In this document: positions 35,706-44,443 of the stretch, piece after piece
How positions within the stretch are numbered: the first letter of the stretch is position 1
How the letters are laid out: each line of letters opens with the position of its first letter
NCBI GenBank assembly: GCA_036504595.1
Contig: DASXUX010000052.1
Coordinates: forward strand, 1 to 64,000
Origin: DASXUX01 sp036504595
GTDB taxonomy: Bacteria > Planctomycetota > SZUA-567 > H5-PLA8
DNA: 64,000 nucleotides
Direction of reading: 5' to 3'
The notes under the pieces: generated by a model
What the model was told of the DNA's origin: nothing
The model's database searches: none
What the model saw: only the letters and a program-made list of their open reading frames with translations
Position numbers and translations under genes: made by a program

Positions 35706-37973
35706 ATGCAATCTACTGAGCAGTCCGTCGCCGTTCCGCCCGCTTCTCGCGTCTCGCAGTCCCGCTACACACTTGCACTGATCGGAAATCCGAACACCGG
35801 CAAGACGACGCTGTTCAATGCGCTCACCGGTTTGAGCCAGCGCATCGGAAATTACCCCGGCGTAACCGTCGAACGCAAGCTGGGCTCGATGAGCCTCGAC
35901 GACATCCCCGTCGATCTCATCGATCTGCCCGGCACCTACAGTCTCGCCGCACGCAGTCCCGATGAGATCATTGCCGTGGACGTTCTGCTGGGACAGCAAC
36001 AGGGCGCCTCGCGCGTCGATGCGGTTCTGGCCATCCTCGACGCCAGCAATCTCGATCGCAATTTCTATCTGCTTTCGCAGATCCTGGAACTGAATCTGCC
36101 GGTCATCGTCGCGCTGAACATGATCGACGTGGCCTCCGAAAAAGGCGTCCATATCCAGACCGAAAAGCTCACCGCGGCACTGGGTGCGCGAGTCATCCCT
36201 GTCTGCGCCAGCAAGGGCAACGGGCTGCCCGAACTGCGACAGGCGCTCAAGGCAACGCTGCTGGGTAAGACACCGCCGCGCGGGATGCTGCCCGATTTCT
36301 CGCCGGCTCTGAAGGCCGAAGTTCAAGCGCTGCATCAGGAACTGCGCGCGCAAGCGCCCCGGCTGAAGCGCGCGGTACACGAGATTGAGGCATTCCGCGT
36401 GCTCGTTGATGCCGGCGGCTACGCCGAGCGGCGGCTTGTTGCGGCCCTTGACCCCGACTTCGCTCGAAGCCTGGCCGAACATCGCCAGCGCGCAAGTGGC
36501 ACGGCCTTCCAGGCCGTGAAGAAACACGGACAGGATGCTCGTGCCACGCTTTCCGCCGAAGAAGTCCGCATTCGCTACGCATGGACCAAAAGCGTGCTCG
36601 ACGCCACCGTGCGCCGTCCGGAGCGTCCGCCCGAGACTTCGTCCGATCGCGCCGACAAAATTCTGACGCATTGGTTTTCCGGCACGCTGATTTTCGCGGC
36701 GCTCATGCTGGGGATGTTCCAGGCTATTTTCACCGGCGCGCGCCCGATCATGGACTGGATTTCCGGCGGCATGGACGCGGCGGCCGCGTATGCCGGCCAG
36801 CACATGCCGCCTGGAGCGCTCACAAGCCTGCTCTGCGACGGCGTCATTCATGGCGCCGGCGCGGTCCTCGTGTTCCTTCCTCAAATCTGCATTCTGTTCC
36901 TTTTTTTGGGCCTGCTGGAAGATTGCGGCTACATGTCGCGCGCCGCGTTTTTGATGGACCGCTTTCTTGCGCCGGCCGGACTCTCCGGGAAATGCTTCAT
37001 CCCGATGCTGTCGAGCTTCGCGTGCACGGTGCCGGGCATCATGGCCACGCGCACGATTGAAAACCGCCGCGACCGCTTGCTGACAATGCTGATCGCGCCG
37101 CTGATGAGCTGCTCCGCGCGCCTGCCGGTCTACACGATCATGATCGCCGCGTTCGTGCCGGATACCAGCTACGCTCACGGCTGGATCGGCCTTCGCGGGA
37201 TCACGCTCCTCAGCATGTACCTGCTTGGAATTTTCCTCGCCGTGCCGATCGCGTGGATTCTGAGAAAAACCGCCCTGCGCGGAGACGATCCGCCGTTTCT
37301 CATCGAACTGCCTTCGTACAAGGCGCCGGGCGCGCGCACGGTCGCGCTGCGCGTCTACGAAAGCGCCAAGGCGTTCGTCGTTCGAGCCGGCACGCTGATC
37401 CTGGCCGTCAGCGTCGTGATCTGGGCTCTGTCGTACTTCCCGCATTCGAAGGACATCGGCCAGCGCTATGCCGCTCAGCGAACGGCCGTTCAAGCGTCTA
37501 CTGCCGACGAGGCCGCGCGTGCCGAACAGCTTTCAGCGCTGGAACGGGAAGAATCCGGCGCGTATCTGCGCAGCAGTTACTTGGCGACCATGGGCCGCGC
37601 CATCACGCCGGCGTTCACGCCGCTGGGCTGGGACTGGCGCATTTCGATGTCGGTGCTGGCGGCGTTGCCGGCGCGCGAAATTGTCGTCGCCACGCTTGGC
37701 ACGATCTTCAACGTGGAAAGCGAGCACGAGACGGGCTTGCAGAAGGCGCTGCAAGACGCCAAACGCGAAGATGGCCGCCCTCTGTTCTCGCTGCCGGTCG
37801 CCCTTTCGATCATGGTCTTTTTCGCGCTATGCAGCCAATGCGCCGCGACGCTGGCCGTCATCCGCCGCGAATCGAATTCCTGGCGCTGGCCGCTGTTCAC
37901 GTTCGCGTACCTGACAATCCTGGCATACGGCGGAGCGCTGCTGACATATCAGGTTGCGATGGCGCTGAACTGA
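35706..37973 (+). CDS. feoB: ferrous iron transporter FeoB
   Basis: 755 residues, normal length. The N-terminal GTPase has G1 GNPNTGKT (27-34), G3 DLPGTY, G4 NMID and G5 CAS. A helical GDI-like spacer (about 205-300) and the multi-helix membrane domain follow, with Gate motifs MLSSFACTVPGIMATRTI and the second Gate MLIAPLMSCSARLPVY. It imports Fe(II) across the inner membrane. Within the linker before the membrane domain (nt 36496-36547), a palindromic repeat is read in frame as GTAFQAVKKHGQDARAT. This is foreign to FeoB but sits where length is tolerated. ATG 35706 lacks a strong ribosome site. Confidence 0.95.
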   Translation: MQSTEQSVAVPPASRVSQSRYTLALIGNPNTGKTTLFNALTGLSQRIGNYPGVTVERKLGSMSLDDIPVDLIDLPGTYSLAARSPDEIIAVDVLLGQQQGASRVDAVLAILDASNLDRNFYLLSQILELNLPVIVALNMIDVASEKGVHIQTEKLTAALGARVIPVCASKGNGLPELRQALKATLLGKTPPRGMLPDFSPALKAEVQALHQELRAQAPRLKRAVHEIEAFRVLVDAGGYAERRLVAALDPDFARSLAEHRQRASGTAFQAVKKHGQDARATLSAEEVRIRYAWTKSVLDATVRRPERPPETSSDRADKILTHWFSGTLIFAALMLGMFQAIFTGARPIMDWISGGMDAAAAYAGQHMPPGALTSLLCDGVIHGAGAVLVFLPQICILFLFLGLLEDCGYMSRAAFLMDRFLAPAGLSGKCFIPMLSSFACTVPGIMATRTIENRRDRLLTMLIAPLMSCSARLPVYTIMIAAFVPDTSYAHGWIGLRGITLLSMYLLGIFLAVPIAWILRKTALRGDDPPFLIELPSYKAPGARTVALRVYESAKAFVVRAGTLILAVSVVIWALSYFPHSKDIGQRYAAQRTAVQASTADEAARAEQLSALEREESGAYLRSSYLATMGRAITPAFTPLGWDWRISMSVLAALPAREIVVATLGTIFNVESEHETGLQKALQDAKREDGRPLFSLPVALSIMVFFALCSQCAATLAVIRRESNSWRWPLFTFAYLTILAYGGALLTYQVAMALN
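36496..36547. repeat. in-frame palindromic element inside feoB
   Basis: 23-bp arms at 36496-36518 (GTGGCACGGCCTTCCAGG...) and 36525-36547 (...GCTCGTGCCAC), matching at 18 of 23 positions when one is reversed, with a 6-bp loop. It encodes 17 residues between the GTPase and membrane domains without breaking the frame. Confidence 0.75.
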
Positions 37974-38015
37974 AGTCTGGAGTCTGGGAGTCTGGAGTCT
38001 GGAGTCTAACAGGAA

Positions 38016-38213
38016 ATGGATTGGCAAAGCGTTGTGGCGATCGTGATCGCAGCGGGAGCGGCCTTATGCGCTGGCCGCCTGCTGCTGCACTCCCGCTGCC
38101 ACGAGACCGGCGAGCAGGAATCCACCGGCTGCGGCGGTTGCTGCGGCTGCGGGCACGAGAGCGAATGCGGAGCGGAAGTTAAGCCGCAGATAAACGCCGA
38201 TGCACGCAGATAG
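38016..38213 (+). CDS. FeoB-associated Cys-rich membrane protein
   Basis: 65 residues: one membrane helix (VVAIVIAAGAALCAGRLLL) followed by a cysteine cluster STGCGGCCGCGHESEC. This is the usual small partner encoded after feoB (FeoB-associated Cys-rich family), with an unproven role, perhaps iron handling at the pore. The last residues KPQINADARR are encoded by an intergenic repeat word (CGCAGATAAACGCCGATGCACGC-like), so the natural stop may have been overrun by repeat spread. Confidence 0.82.
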   Translation: MDWQSVVAIVIAAGAALCAGRLLLHSRCHETGEQESTGCGGCCGCGHESECGAEVKPQINADARR

Positions 38214-38262
38214 TTTAAGCAGTTGCTGTTTCTCCCCCTCTCCCCTTCTCCCCTTCTGCCGT

Positions 38263-39273
38263 TCAGAGTTTCCTCATCACCTGCATCACGCGTTCGGCGA
38301 CTTGGAGGGCGCGCAGGCCTTCGGTGCCATCGACCAGCGGCTTCTTCTTCTCGATCACGCAGTGCACGAAGCTGTCGAGTTCGGCTTCCAAACCGGGCGT
38401 CTTGTCGCCTTTCAGCACCACGCGCTTCACAAGTTTCTCAAGCTGGAAGGTCAGCGCGGCGATGCCCAGCGACGCAAGGCTGATGTTCGATGGGTCGATT
38501 TCGCCGCTCTTGAGCGCGTCCGATTTTTCGATAAAGACGCCTTCGTTTTCGAGCAGGTTGAGCGACAAATAGCCGTGCTCCTGGAAAATGCGCCACTTGC
38601 GCTCCTTCTTCAGAGAGACGCGGCTGGCAGCAACGTTCGCCACGGCGGACGAAAATTCCAGCCGTGCGTTGGCGATGTCGTCGCTCTTGGAGAACACAGG
38701 CGTCCCCGCCGCTCGAATGTCAATCGGGTCTTCCTGCGTGAGCGACAGCGCCAGATCGATATCGTGGATCATCAGGTCGAGCGTGACGCCGACGTCCGTC
38801 GAACGGAACGGGTAAGGCGAAATGCGCGTCGCTTCGATAAAGCGCGGCTTGCCAAAATACGGCGCCGCCGCGCGGAACAGCGGGTTGAAGCGCTCCACAT
38901 GTCCGACCTGCAGAATCGCGCCGCTCTTCGCGGCTCGTGCGACCAAGTCCTGCGCTTCAGCCACCGTCTTCGCCAGCGGCTTCTCAATCAAGCACGAGAT
39001 GCCGCGATCAAGAAAGAAAGCGCCGACCTCATGATGGAAGCTCGTCGGCACGACGACGGAGACTGCGTCCACGCGCCCTTCAAGCTGCCGGTAATCTTGA
39101 ACGAACGGCACCTTCACGCTTTTGGCGACGGCTTCCCCCGCCGGCAGCGCATCGCACCCGGCGGCCAGCGTCAGCAGCTCAGGACTTTTCTTCGCGAGTT
39201 TCACGTAATTCTCGGCGTGAAACTTGCCAAGATGACCGAGGCCGACGACGGCGATGCGGAGCGGAGTGGTCAT
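38263..39273 (-). CDS. Gfo/Idh/MocA-family NAD(P)-dependent oxidoreductase
   Basis: 336 residues from ATG 39273. Rossmann motif VVGLGHLGKFHAENY at the N-terminus, EKPLAKT with the family lysine, and a C-terminal alpha/beta domain (HDIDLALSL). Members oxidise or reduce sugars and sugar nucleotides. The gene lies at the end of a minus-strand series containing lpxC, fabZ and lpxA. In some bacteria a Gfo-family enzyme (GnnA) oxidises UDP-GlcNAc for amide-linked lipid A, so that role is possible. However, HicBA and two cyclophilins intervene and no GnnB-like aminotransferase is present in the window. Confidence 0.85.
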   Translation of the reverse strand: MTTPLRIAVVGLGHLGKFHAENYVKLAKKSPELLTLAAGCDALPAGEAVAKSVKVPFVQDYRQLEGRVDAVSVVVPTSFHHEVGAFFLDRGISCLIEKPLAKTVAEAQDLVARAAKSGAILQVGHVERFNPLFRAAAPYFGKPRFIEATRISPYPFRSTDVGVTLDLMIHDIDLALSLTQEDPIDIRAAGTPVFSKSDDIANARLEFSSAVANVAASRVSLKKERKWRIFQEHGYLSLNLLENEGVFIEKSDALKSGEIDPSNISLASLGIAALTFQLEKLVKRVVLKGDKTPGLEAELDSFVHCVIEKKKPLVDGTEGLRALQVAERVMQVMRKL

Positions 39274-39275
39274 GG

Positions 39276-39464
39276 CTAGAATGGGGTTGGGACGTCGAGT
39301 TGATGGCAAATGGCGCGGACCGTTCCGCGCCTGAGTTCCCGATGTCGTGGGACGTACGACTTTCTGCCGTTGCTGAACTTCATCACCGCCGAGTGCTTGC
39401 CACCTTCATCAATTACGCGGCAATCGTAACCGTTCAGGTACCTGAGTAACTCGCGGCGATTCAC
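39276..39464 (-). CDS. hicA: HicA-family toxin (mRNA interferase)
   Basis: 62 residues; a double-stranded-RNA-binding-like fold with the catalytic histidine in DEGGKHSAVMKF and the typical KSYVPRHRELRRGTVRAICHQLDV end. HicA cleaves mRNA and is neutralised by HicB. The GTG start (39464-39462) overlaps the HicB stop in GTGA, so the toxin is translated after its antitoxin. It ends 2 bp before the oxidoreductase start, so it may be cotranscribed with it. Confidence 0.85.
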   Translation of the reverse strand: MNRRELLRYLNGYDCRVIDEGGKHSAVMKFSNGRKSYVPRHRELRRGTVRAICHQLDVPTPF

Positions 39465-39679
39465 ACGGCCACCCGGATTGGAACCACCTTCGCATTTTTC
39501 GGCGCCTGCTTGAGCGCGAATTTGGCCTCAATCTTAAGCATGTAGCGGATGGCTTCCTTCAGATTCTGGCGCGCCTCACGTAGCGTATCGCCTTCCGTAA
39601 TGGCGGAGGGAACTTCGGCGCACTGCGCTACCCAGCCTCCCTCCTCCGCTTTGGTGAAAATCGCCGTATACTGGTTCAT
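39461..39679 (-). CDS. hicB: HicB-family antitoxin
   Basis: 72 residues from ATG 39679 (MNQYTAIFTKAEEGGWVAQCAEVPSA). This is the partly degraded RNase H-like HicB fold, with GDTLREARQNLKEAIRYML as the conserved helix. No separate C-terminal DNA-binding domain is visible, so it is a short HicB. The pair hicB-hicA lies between the cyclophilin and oxidoreductase genes on the same strand. Confidence 0.85.
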   Translation of the reverse strand: MNQYTAIFTKAEEGGWVAQCAEVPSAITEGDTLREARQNLKEAIRYMLKIEAKFALKQAPKNAKVVPIRVAV

Positions 39680-39769
39680 CTTAGTCTGCTCCCCACGATG
39701 CGTACCAGCCTCAGCATACAACATGCGCTTGCGAACCAGAAACCAGAAACCCGAAACTCGAAACTTCTC

Positions 39770-40282
39770 TTACATTTTCTTCACAGCGTACGGATGATTC
39801 CGCTTCGACACCACCGTCACCGTGTTGATCTTCATCTCCGGATTCGGGCGGTCGCCGGAGGCGGTCTTGCAGTTTCCGAGCTTATCGACCACGTCGTGGC
39901 CTTTGCTCACCTTGCCAAAGACGGTGTGCTTGCCGTTCAGCCATGAGCAGCCGTCGGTCTTGGTGACGATGAAGAACTGCGAACCGTTGGTATTCGGGCC
40001 GGCGTTGGCCATGCACAGCGTGTAGCGATCGACGCCATTCGGATTCCCCTTGCACTCATCGGCAAAACGATAGCCCGGTCCGCCCGTGCCAGTGCCCTGC
40101 GGGCAGCCGCCCTGGATCATGAAGTCCTTGATGATGCGATGGAACTTCAACCCGTTATAAAAGCCGGATTCAGCCAGCGCGACGAAATTAGCCACCGTGT
40201 TCGGCGCAGCGTCCTCAAAGAGCTCCAGCACGATCTCGCCCAAATTTGTCTGCATCGAAACAACGGGATTCGCTTCGGCCAT
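39770..40282 (-). CDS. cytosolic peptidyl-prolyl cis-trans isomerase (cyclophilin type)
   Basis: 170 residues. Cyclophilin motifs FYNGLKFHRIIKDFMIQGGCPQGTG (catalytic Arg in FHRII), NTNGSQFFIVT and NGKHTVFGKV are all present. There is no signal peptide, so it acts in the cytosol. ATG 40282 follows AGGAGGAG. It lies just downstream of a second, exported cyclophilin and probably arose by duplication. Confidence 0.93.
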   Translation of the reverse strand: MAEANPVVSMQTNLGEIVLELFEDAAPNTVANFVALAESGFYNGLKFHRIIKDFMIQGGCPQGTGTGGPGYRFADECKGNPNGVDRYTLCMANAGPNTNGSQFFIVTKTDGCSWLNGKHTVFGKVSKGHDVVDKLGNCKTASGDRPNPEMKINTVTVVSKRNHPYAVKKM

Positions 40283-40312
40283 TTTTTGACTCCTCCTAGA
40301 TTGGGTTCCTCT

Positions 40313-41284
40313 TCACTCCTTCTTTTCCGCAGGTTTCGTATCCACGGGTTTCGTGTCTACGGGCTTTGTCTCTGCGGGTTTCGTCTCTGCCGGTTTGTCA
40401 GAGGGCTTCGTCTCCGCGGGCTTTGTCTGCGCCTTCTTGTCATCCGGCGTGTTCGGCAAGGGCGGCGGAGGCATATTCGGTGCGCGCGGAATGTTCACCT
40501 TCTGTGGCGGTCTCATGGGCGGCGTCATGCGCGTCTGCATTCCGGGCGGCATGCCACCGCTGTTGTCCGCCGTCTTGCGCTGAACGACGTAAGGATGACT
40601 GCGCTTCGTCAGCACCTTGGCTTCCTTGATGATCTGCGGTTCTTTCGGGGCAGAGGGCGGGTCTCCGGGTCTGGCGCCCGGGGCCGGCACGACCTCCACC
40701 GAAGCAAGCTTGTCCACGACGTCCTGTCCTTTAGTGACTCTGCCAAAAACGGTGTGCATGGTGTCGAGGTCAGGCCGCGGCGAAGAAAAGCCGGTCATGA
40801 TGAAGAACTGCGAACCGTTGGTGCCCTTGCGGCGCTGTTCGGGGCTGGCGTTCGCATTCGTATTCGCCATCGCGAGGACGTACTTCTCGATCTTGTTCGG
40901 GTGAGCGCTCTTTTCGCGGCTGTAGATTTCGTCGGGGAACTTATACCCCGGACCACCTTGCCCGTTGCCTTGGGGATCCCCGCCTTGGATCATAAAATTC
41001 TTCATGATGCGATGGAACTTCAGGCCGTTGTAGAAGCCGCGATCGACCAGTTCGACAAAATTGCCGACGGTGTTCGGCGCGTCGTCTTCAAAAAGCTCAA
41101 GCTCGATATCGCCCTGACTGGTGGAAAGCAGGACGGTCGGATTGGGCTGCTTGGGGCGTGGGGCTTCGGGCGTGTAGGGCAACGCCGGGCCGTTGTAGGC
41201 GGGCTGATCGCTTCCGCATTGAACCAGGAATAGCAGCACGATGGATGCCAGCACTAGATGGCCGGCGCGACAGATGTTGCTCAT
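40313..41284 (-). CDS. lipoprotein cyclophilin-type peptidyl-prolyl isomerase
   Basis: 323 residues from ATG 41284, behind AGGAGAG. A signal peptide ends in lipobox LVQC (IVLLFLVQCGSD), so it should be lipid-anchored. The cyclophilin domain (about 45-240) has FHRIMKNFMIQGGDPQGNG, GSQFFIMT and HTVFGRV. A Pro/Lys-rich tail ends in repeats of PAETKP/PVDTKP (from about residue 295), encoded by imperfect 15-bp DNA repeats. It is likely an envelope folding catalyst, possibly for outer-membrane proteins, next to lpx genes. Confidence 0.92.
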   Translation of the reverse strand: MSNICRAGHLVLASIVLLFLVQCGSDQPAYNGPALPYTPEAPRPKQPNPTVLLSTSQGDIELELFEDDAPNTVGNFVELVDRGFYNGLKFHRIMKNFMIQGGDPQGNGQGGPGYKFPDEIYSREKSAHPNKIEKYVLAMANTNANASPEQRRKGTNGSQFFIMTGFSSPRPDLDTMHTVFGRVTKGQDVVDKLASVEVVPAPGARPGDPPSAPKEPQIIKEAKVLTKRSHPYVVQRKTADNSGGMPPGMQTRMTPPMRPPQKVNIPRAPNMPPPPLPNTPDDKKAQTKPAETKPSDKPAETKPAETKPVDTKPVDTKPAEKKE

Positions 41285-41308
41285 AGCTCTCCTAATCTCC
41301 CTCCACAA

Positions 41309-42214
41309 CTACTTCTGATCCTCTCGCGGATCTTTTTCGTCAGCATTCAAGGCTTCCGCGCTTCCCGGCAGCTTGAAATTGAGCCGCCCGTCGCGTTCCG
41401 CGGGTGGAACGATCTCGCGATCGGCTTCCAGAGCACGGCCGTGTTTGCCGCGCGCGACGGCCTTAAGGAACTCAATCAGCATCTGGACTTCGACAAATTT
41501 ATCCGCACCGCTCTGTTCCAGCTCCGCAAACGCCTGCTCCTGCGGCATGTGCTCGCGGAAACACAGCCGGTAGGCTTCCTTAATAGCCTGCTGCGCTTCT
41601 GGCGATAGGCCGCGGCGGTTAAGTCCTTCCTTATTCAGGCCTCGAATGCGCGCCGGGTGGCCTTCGGCCAGCGTGAACGGCGGCACGTCGATGGACAGTT
41701 TCGCGCAACCGGCGACAAACGCGCAGGTGCCGATGCGCACGAAATGATGGATGGCGGCCAGCCCGGAGATTCGAGCGCCGTCTTCGACCTGCACGTGCCC
41801 GGCAAGCTGCGAGGCGTTGGCGATGACGATGTTGTTCCCCAGCTTGCAGTCATGCGCGATGTGGACGTAGGCCATGATCAGGTTGTTCTTGCCAACAAAA
41901 GTCTCGCCGCCGCCGAGTTCGGTCCCGGTATGCAGCGTGCAGCATTCGCGAATCACCGAACCCTCGTCGATGGTCAGCTTTGTTTTTTCGCCGCGATACT
42001 TCAAGTCTTGGGGAGCGCCGCCGACCATCGCCGCGGGGTGAATCTGCACATTCTTGCCCAGCGTGGTCCAACCCGTCAGCGTCACGTGATTGTGAATCGT
42101 ACAATTCTCGCCAATCCGCACCTCGGGGCCGATAATCGTGAACGGCCCGACGCTCACGCCATCAGCCAGTTCCGCTTTGGGATCAACAATCGCAGTGGGA
42201 TGTATCGTTCTCAT
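41309..42214 (-). CDS. lpxA: LpxA, acyl-ACP--UDP-N-acetylglucosamine O-acyltransferase
   Basis: 301 residues. Left-handed beta-helix hexapeptide repeats from IHPTAIVDPKAELADGV on; His118 and His121 in MAYVHIAHDC match the catalytic region (E. coli His122/His125). It catalyses the first acylation step of lipid A synthesis in the cytosol. The usual length is about 262; the extra C-terminal 35 residues (PPAERDGRLNF...NADEKDPREDQK) are polar. Neighbours fabZ and lpxC upstream make the standard lipid A cluster. Confidence 0.95.
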   Translation of the reverse strand: MRTIHPTAIVDPKAELADGVSVGPFTIIGPEVRIGENCTIHNHVTLTGWTTLGKNVQIHPAAMVGGAPQDLKYRGEKTKLTIDEGSVIRECCTLHTGTELGGGETFVGKNNLIMAYVHIAHDCKLGNNIVIANASQLAGHVQVEDGARISGLAAIHHFVRIGTCAFVAGCAKLSIDVPPFTLAEGHPARIRGLNKEGLNRRGLSPEAQQAIKEAYRLCFREHMPQEQAFAELEQSGADKFVEVQMLIEFLKAVARGKHGRALEADREIVPPAERDGRLNFKLPGSAEALNADEKDPREDQK

Positions 42215-42315
42215 TTTTCAATGAAGTCGAGAGTCGAGAAATCCAGAAGTCGAGAAGTCGGTCGTTCGGCAAAGAAGCTCCCGGCTCACGCTTGCGGACT
42301 CAAGACTCCAGACTC

Positions 42316-42765
42316 CTAGACTCCAGACTTTTCTTCAGGCATCTGAATCATGAACTTGATCACGGCCTCACACGCCAAGTCGCCGTCAACCGTCGCCTTG
42401 GCCTTCATGCGCCCAAACGGAACGCGAATTTTTTCGACCTCGGCTTCCAGGCGGACTTGATCGCCCGGGACGACTTTTCGCCGAAACGCCACATTATCGG
42501 CACCCGTAAAAAGCGCAATACTGCCTTGCACGCCCAAGTCGCGCAACACCAGCACACACGACACCTGCGCCAGAGCTTCCAGCAGCAGCACGCCCGGCAT
42601 GATCGGCTCCCCCGGGAAATGCCCTTGGAAGAACGGCTCATTGGCGCTGACGTTCTTTATGCCCACGACCTTCTTGCCCGGCTCGATCTCCACCACCCGG
42701 TCCACCAGCAAGAACGGATAGCGGTGCGGCAAAATTGTCTTGATCTCGTTGATGTCAATGGTCAT
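42316..42765 (-). CDS. fabZ: FabZ, 3-hydroxyacyl-ACP dehydratase
   Basis: 149 residues from ATG 42765. LPHRYPFLLVDRV, catalytic His49 in FFQGHFPGEP and Glu63 in LLLEALAQ define FabZ. It dehydrates 3-hydroxyacyl-ACP in fatty acid synthesis and competes with LpxA/LpxC for hydroxyacyl-ACP, hence the linkage. A longer frame from 42804 would add TDNGPLITDNGQ, which is only the translated TTGTCCGTAATCAGTGG-type intergenic repeat, so I reject that start. Confidence 0.95.
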   Translation of the reverse strand: MTIDINEIKTILPHRYPFLLVDRVVEIEPGKKVVGIKNVSANEPFFQGHFPGEPIMPGVLLLEALAQVSCVLVLRDLGVQGSIALFTGADNVAFRRKVVPGDQVRLEAEVEKIRVPFGRMKAKATVDGDLACEAVIKFMIQMPEEKSGV

Positions 42766-42846
42766 TTGTCCGTTGTCCGTAATCAGTGGTCCGTTGTCCG
42801 TCAAAATCCGCCATTCTGAATTCTGCGTGCTGAATTCTGAATTCGT

Positions 42847-43683
42847 TTACTCTCCCAGCTTCCTCGCCAGCTCGCGGTTCAACTTGTGCCCTGAATACCG
42901 CGCAACAATGTGAGCGTGCAGCGGCCGGCCCAGCACGTACAGATCGCCGACAAGGTCCAGTATCTTATGCCGAATCGGCTCGTTGTCGAAGCGCAGAGTG
43001 GTTTCCAGGGCTCGCGAGCCGTCCACAACCACCGTGTTCTGGTAGTTGGCGCCCTTCCCCAACCCCGCCGCCCGCATGCGCTCGGCTTCCTGTTTCACGG
43101 CAAAGGTCCGCGCCGGAGCGATCTCCTTAAGGAAGCTCTCCGGCGTCAACTCAATTTCGTACGTGCCCTGCGCCAGCGGATGGCCTTTGTAGTCGAGCGT
43201 GTAGGTGATCTTCAGGCCCGCGTCGTACGGATGCGCTTCCAGTTGCGCCGCACCGTCGCTCAGCACAACCGGTTCTCGGACCGTGAGGACTTCAACGCTC
43301 GCCGTCGGATCTTCCCGCACACCGGCTTTCACGATCGCCTGCGCGAACTCCAGCGCGCTGCCATCCATCCCCGGCATTTCGAGCGCATCAATTTCCACAC
43401 GGCAATCAGTGATTTGCAGCCCCGCAAAGGCCGCGAGCAAATGTTCAACGGTGTGTATTTCTGCCGCGCCGTTTTTGATGACGGTACGAAACGGCGGCGC
43501 GTTCTGGTCGAACATCCTGGCCGAGGCGCTCGGCTGCCCCGGCAGATCCGTTCGCACAAAGACAATTCCGATTCCTGGCGGCGCGGAACGCAACCGCACG
43601 GTCGCCGGCGCGCCGGAATGCAGGCCGATGCCCTTGAGCACCACGTCCTGACGCAAAGTGTTCGCTAAGACCGTCTTCGCCAC
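42847..43683 (-). CDS. lpxC: LpxC, UDP-3-O-acyl-N-acetylglucosamine deacetylase
   Basis: 278 residues, single-function length (some bacteria fuse it to FabZ; here they are separate). Zinc and catalytic residues: His77 and Glu80/His81 in EIHTVEHLLAA, His239 and Asp243 in RHKILDLVGDL, and His258 in the PLHAHIV loop. It carries out the committed lipid A step. First gene of the lpxC-fabZ-lpxA series on the minus strand; the presumed promoter lies in 43684-43840. Confidence 0.96.
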   Translation of the reverse strand: MAKTVLANTLRQDVVLKGIGLHSGAPATVRLRSAPPGIGIVFVRTDLPGQPSASARMFDQNAPPFRTVIKNGAAEIHTVEHLLAAFAGLQITDCRVEIDALEMPGMDGSALEFAQAIVKAGVREDPTASVEVLTVREPVVLSDGAAQLEAHPYDAGLKITYTLDYKGHPLAQGTYEIELTPESFLKEIAPARTFAVKQEAERMRAAGLGKGANYQNTVVVDGSRALETTLRFDNEPIRHKILDLVGDLYVLGRPLHAHIVARYSGHKLNRELARKLGE

Positions 43684-43839
43684 GCAAGTTCCTCATGCAG
43701 TAAAAATGACCGGGCCGCATAATCTAGTTGCTGCATAAGCCGGATGCAACTGACGGCGGTTCAATTGCGGATTGCGGAATGCGGAATGCGGAACCCGAAG
43801 ATTTGCGTTTTAGCAGACGATCGGGTTTATTGAGCTAAA
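43684..43839. repeat. divergent intergenic region with GCGGAATGCGGAAT repeat word
   Basis: 156 bp between divergent lpxC and a membrane-protein gene. GCGGATTGCGGAATGCGGAA (about 43768-43792) is a tandem word of the intergenic repeat class. No clear promoter was found. Confidence 0.5.
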
Positions 43840-44385
43840 ATGGAATCTGCTGAATCAGCGCTAATATCTGGCACGTCGTGGAAGAAGATCGTCGCGGCAT
43901 TCCTCCTCGCGATCGTAATTGCCGAAGCGGCAGCATTGTTGTCGGTGTTCATCTGGACCTGCGTCGCGCCGGACTTCCCGTTATGGACACTTCACCGAAT
44001 GGTTTACGCTTTGTTCTGGTCGTTCTTTGGCGCCGTGCTGCAGTTTGCGCTCACCGGTTCCCTGAGTTGCGCGGGCGTTGCTTTGAACGTAGACGAGAAA
44101 TACGTGCGCTGGCTCGTTTGGTTAGGCGTCGGGGGATTCTTCCTTTTTTTCATCAGCGATATCTTCCTTCATCACTGGACTGGAGGAACTCCAGCGATAC
44201 ACATCGGCGCCCAAGGGGAAGAGGTCCTTCGGATTGGCGGAACGGTTGTTTCCGAGTCTCTGTTCCGCGCACGCGCCTATACGATGATCAGAGGCGAGTG
44301 CGCTATCGATTTGATTATTCTGATTTGGTGCTCGCTTCCACTACTCTTGCCGCTGAAATGGCGCGGCATCGGGCGCGAACGCTGA
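43840..44385 (+). CDS. uncharacterised four-helix membrane protein
   Basis: 181 residues, unknown family. Hydrophobic segments at about 16-40, 50-75, 88-108 and 158-172 predict four membrane helices; the loop at about 112-155 is hydrophilic (HHWTGGTPAIHIGAQGEEVLRIGGTVV). No known motif is recognised. ATG 43840 has no strong ribosome site. Confidence 0.6.
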   Translation: MESAESALISGTSWKKIVAAFLLAIVIAEAAALLSVFIWTCVAPDFPLWTLHRMVYALFWSFFGAVLQFALTGSLSCAGVALNVDEKYVRWLVWLGVGGFFLFFISDIFLHHWTGGTPAIHIGAQGEEVLRIGGTVVSESLFRARAYTMIRGECAIDLIILIWCSLPLLLPLKWRGIGRER

Positions 44386-44443
44386 AATCATAGTCAGCTC
44401 TGCGTTTCTCTCCGTGCCTCCGCGTCTCTGCGGTGAAAAAGAG

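Noticed and set aside
35511..37493. 660-residue frame opposite feoB
   Set aside because: Arg/Gln/Ala-biased antisense shadow of the well-supported FeoB.
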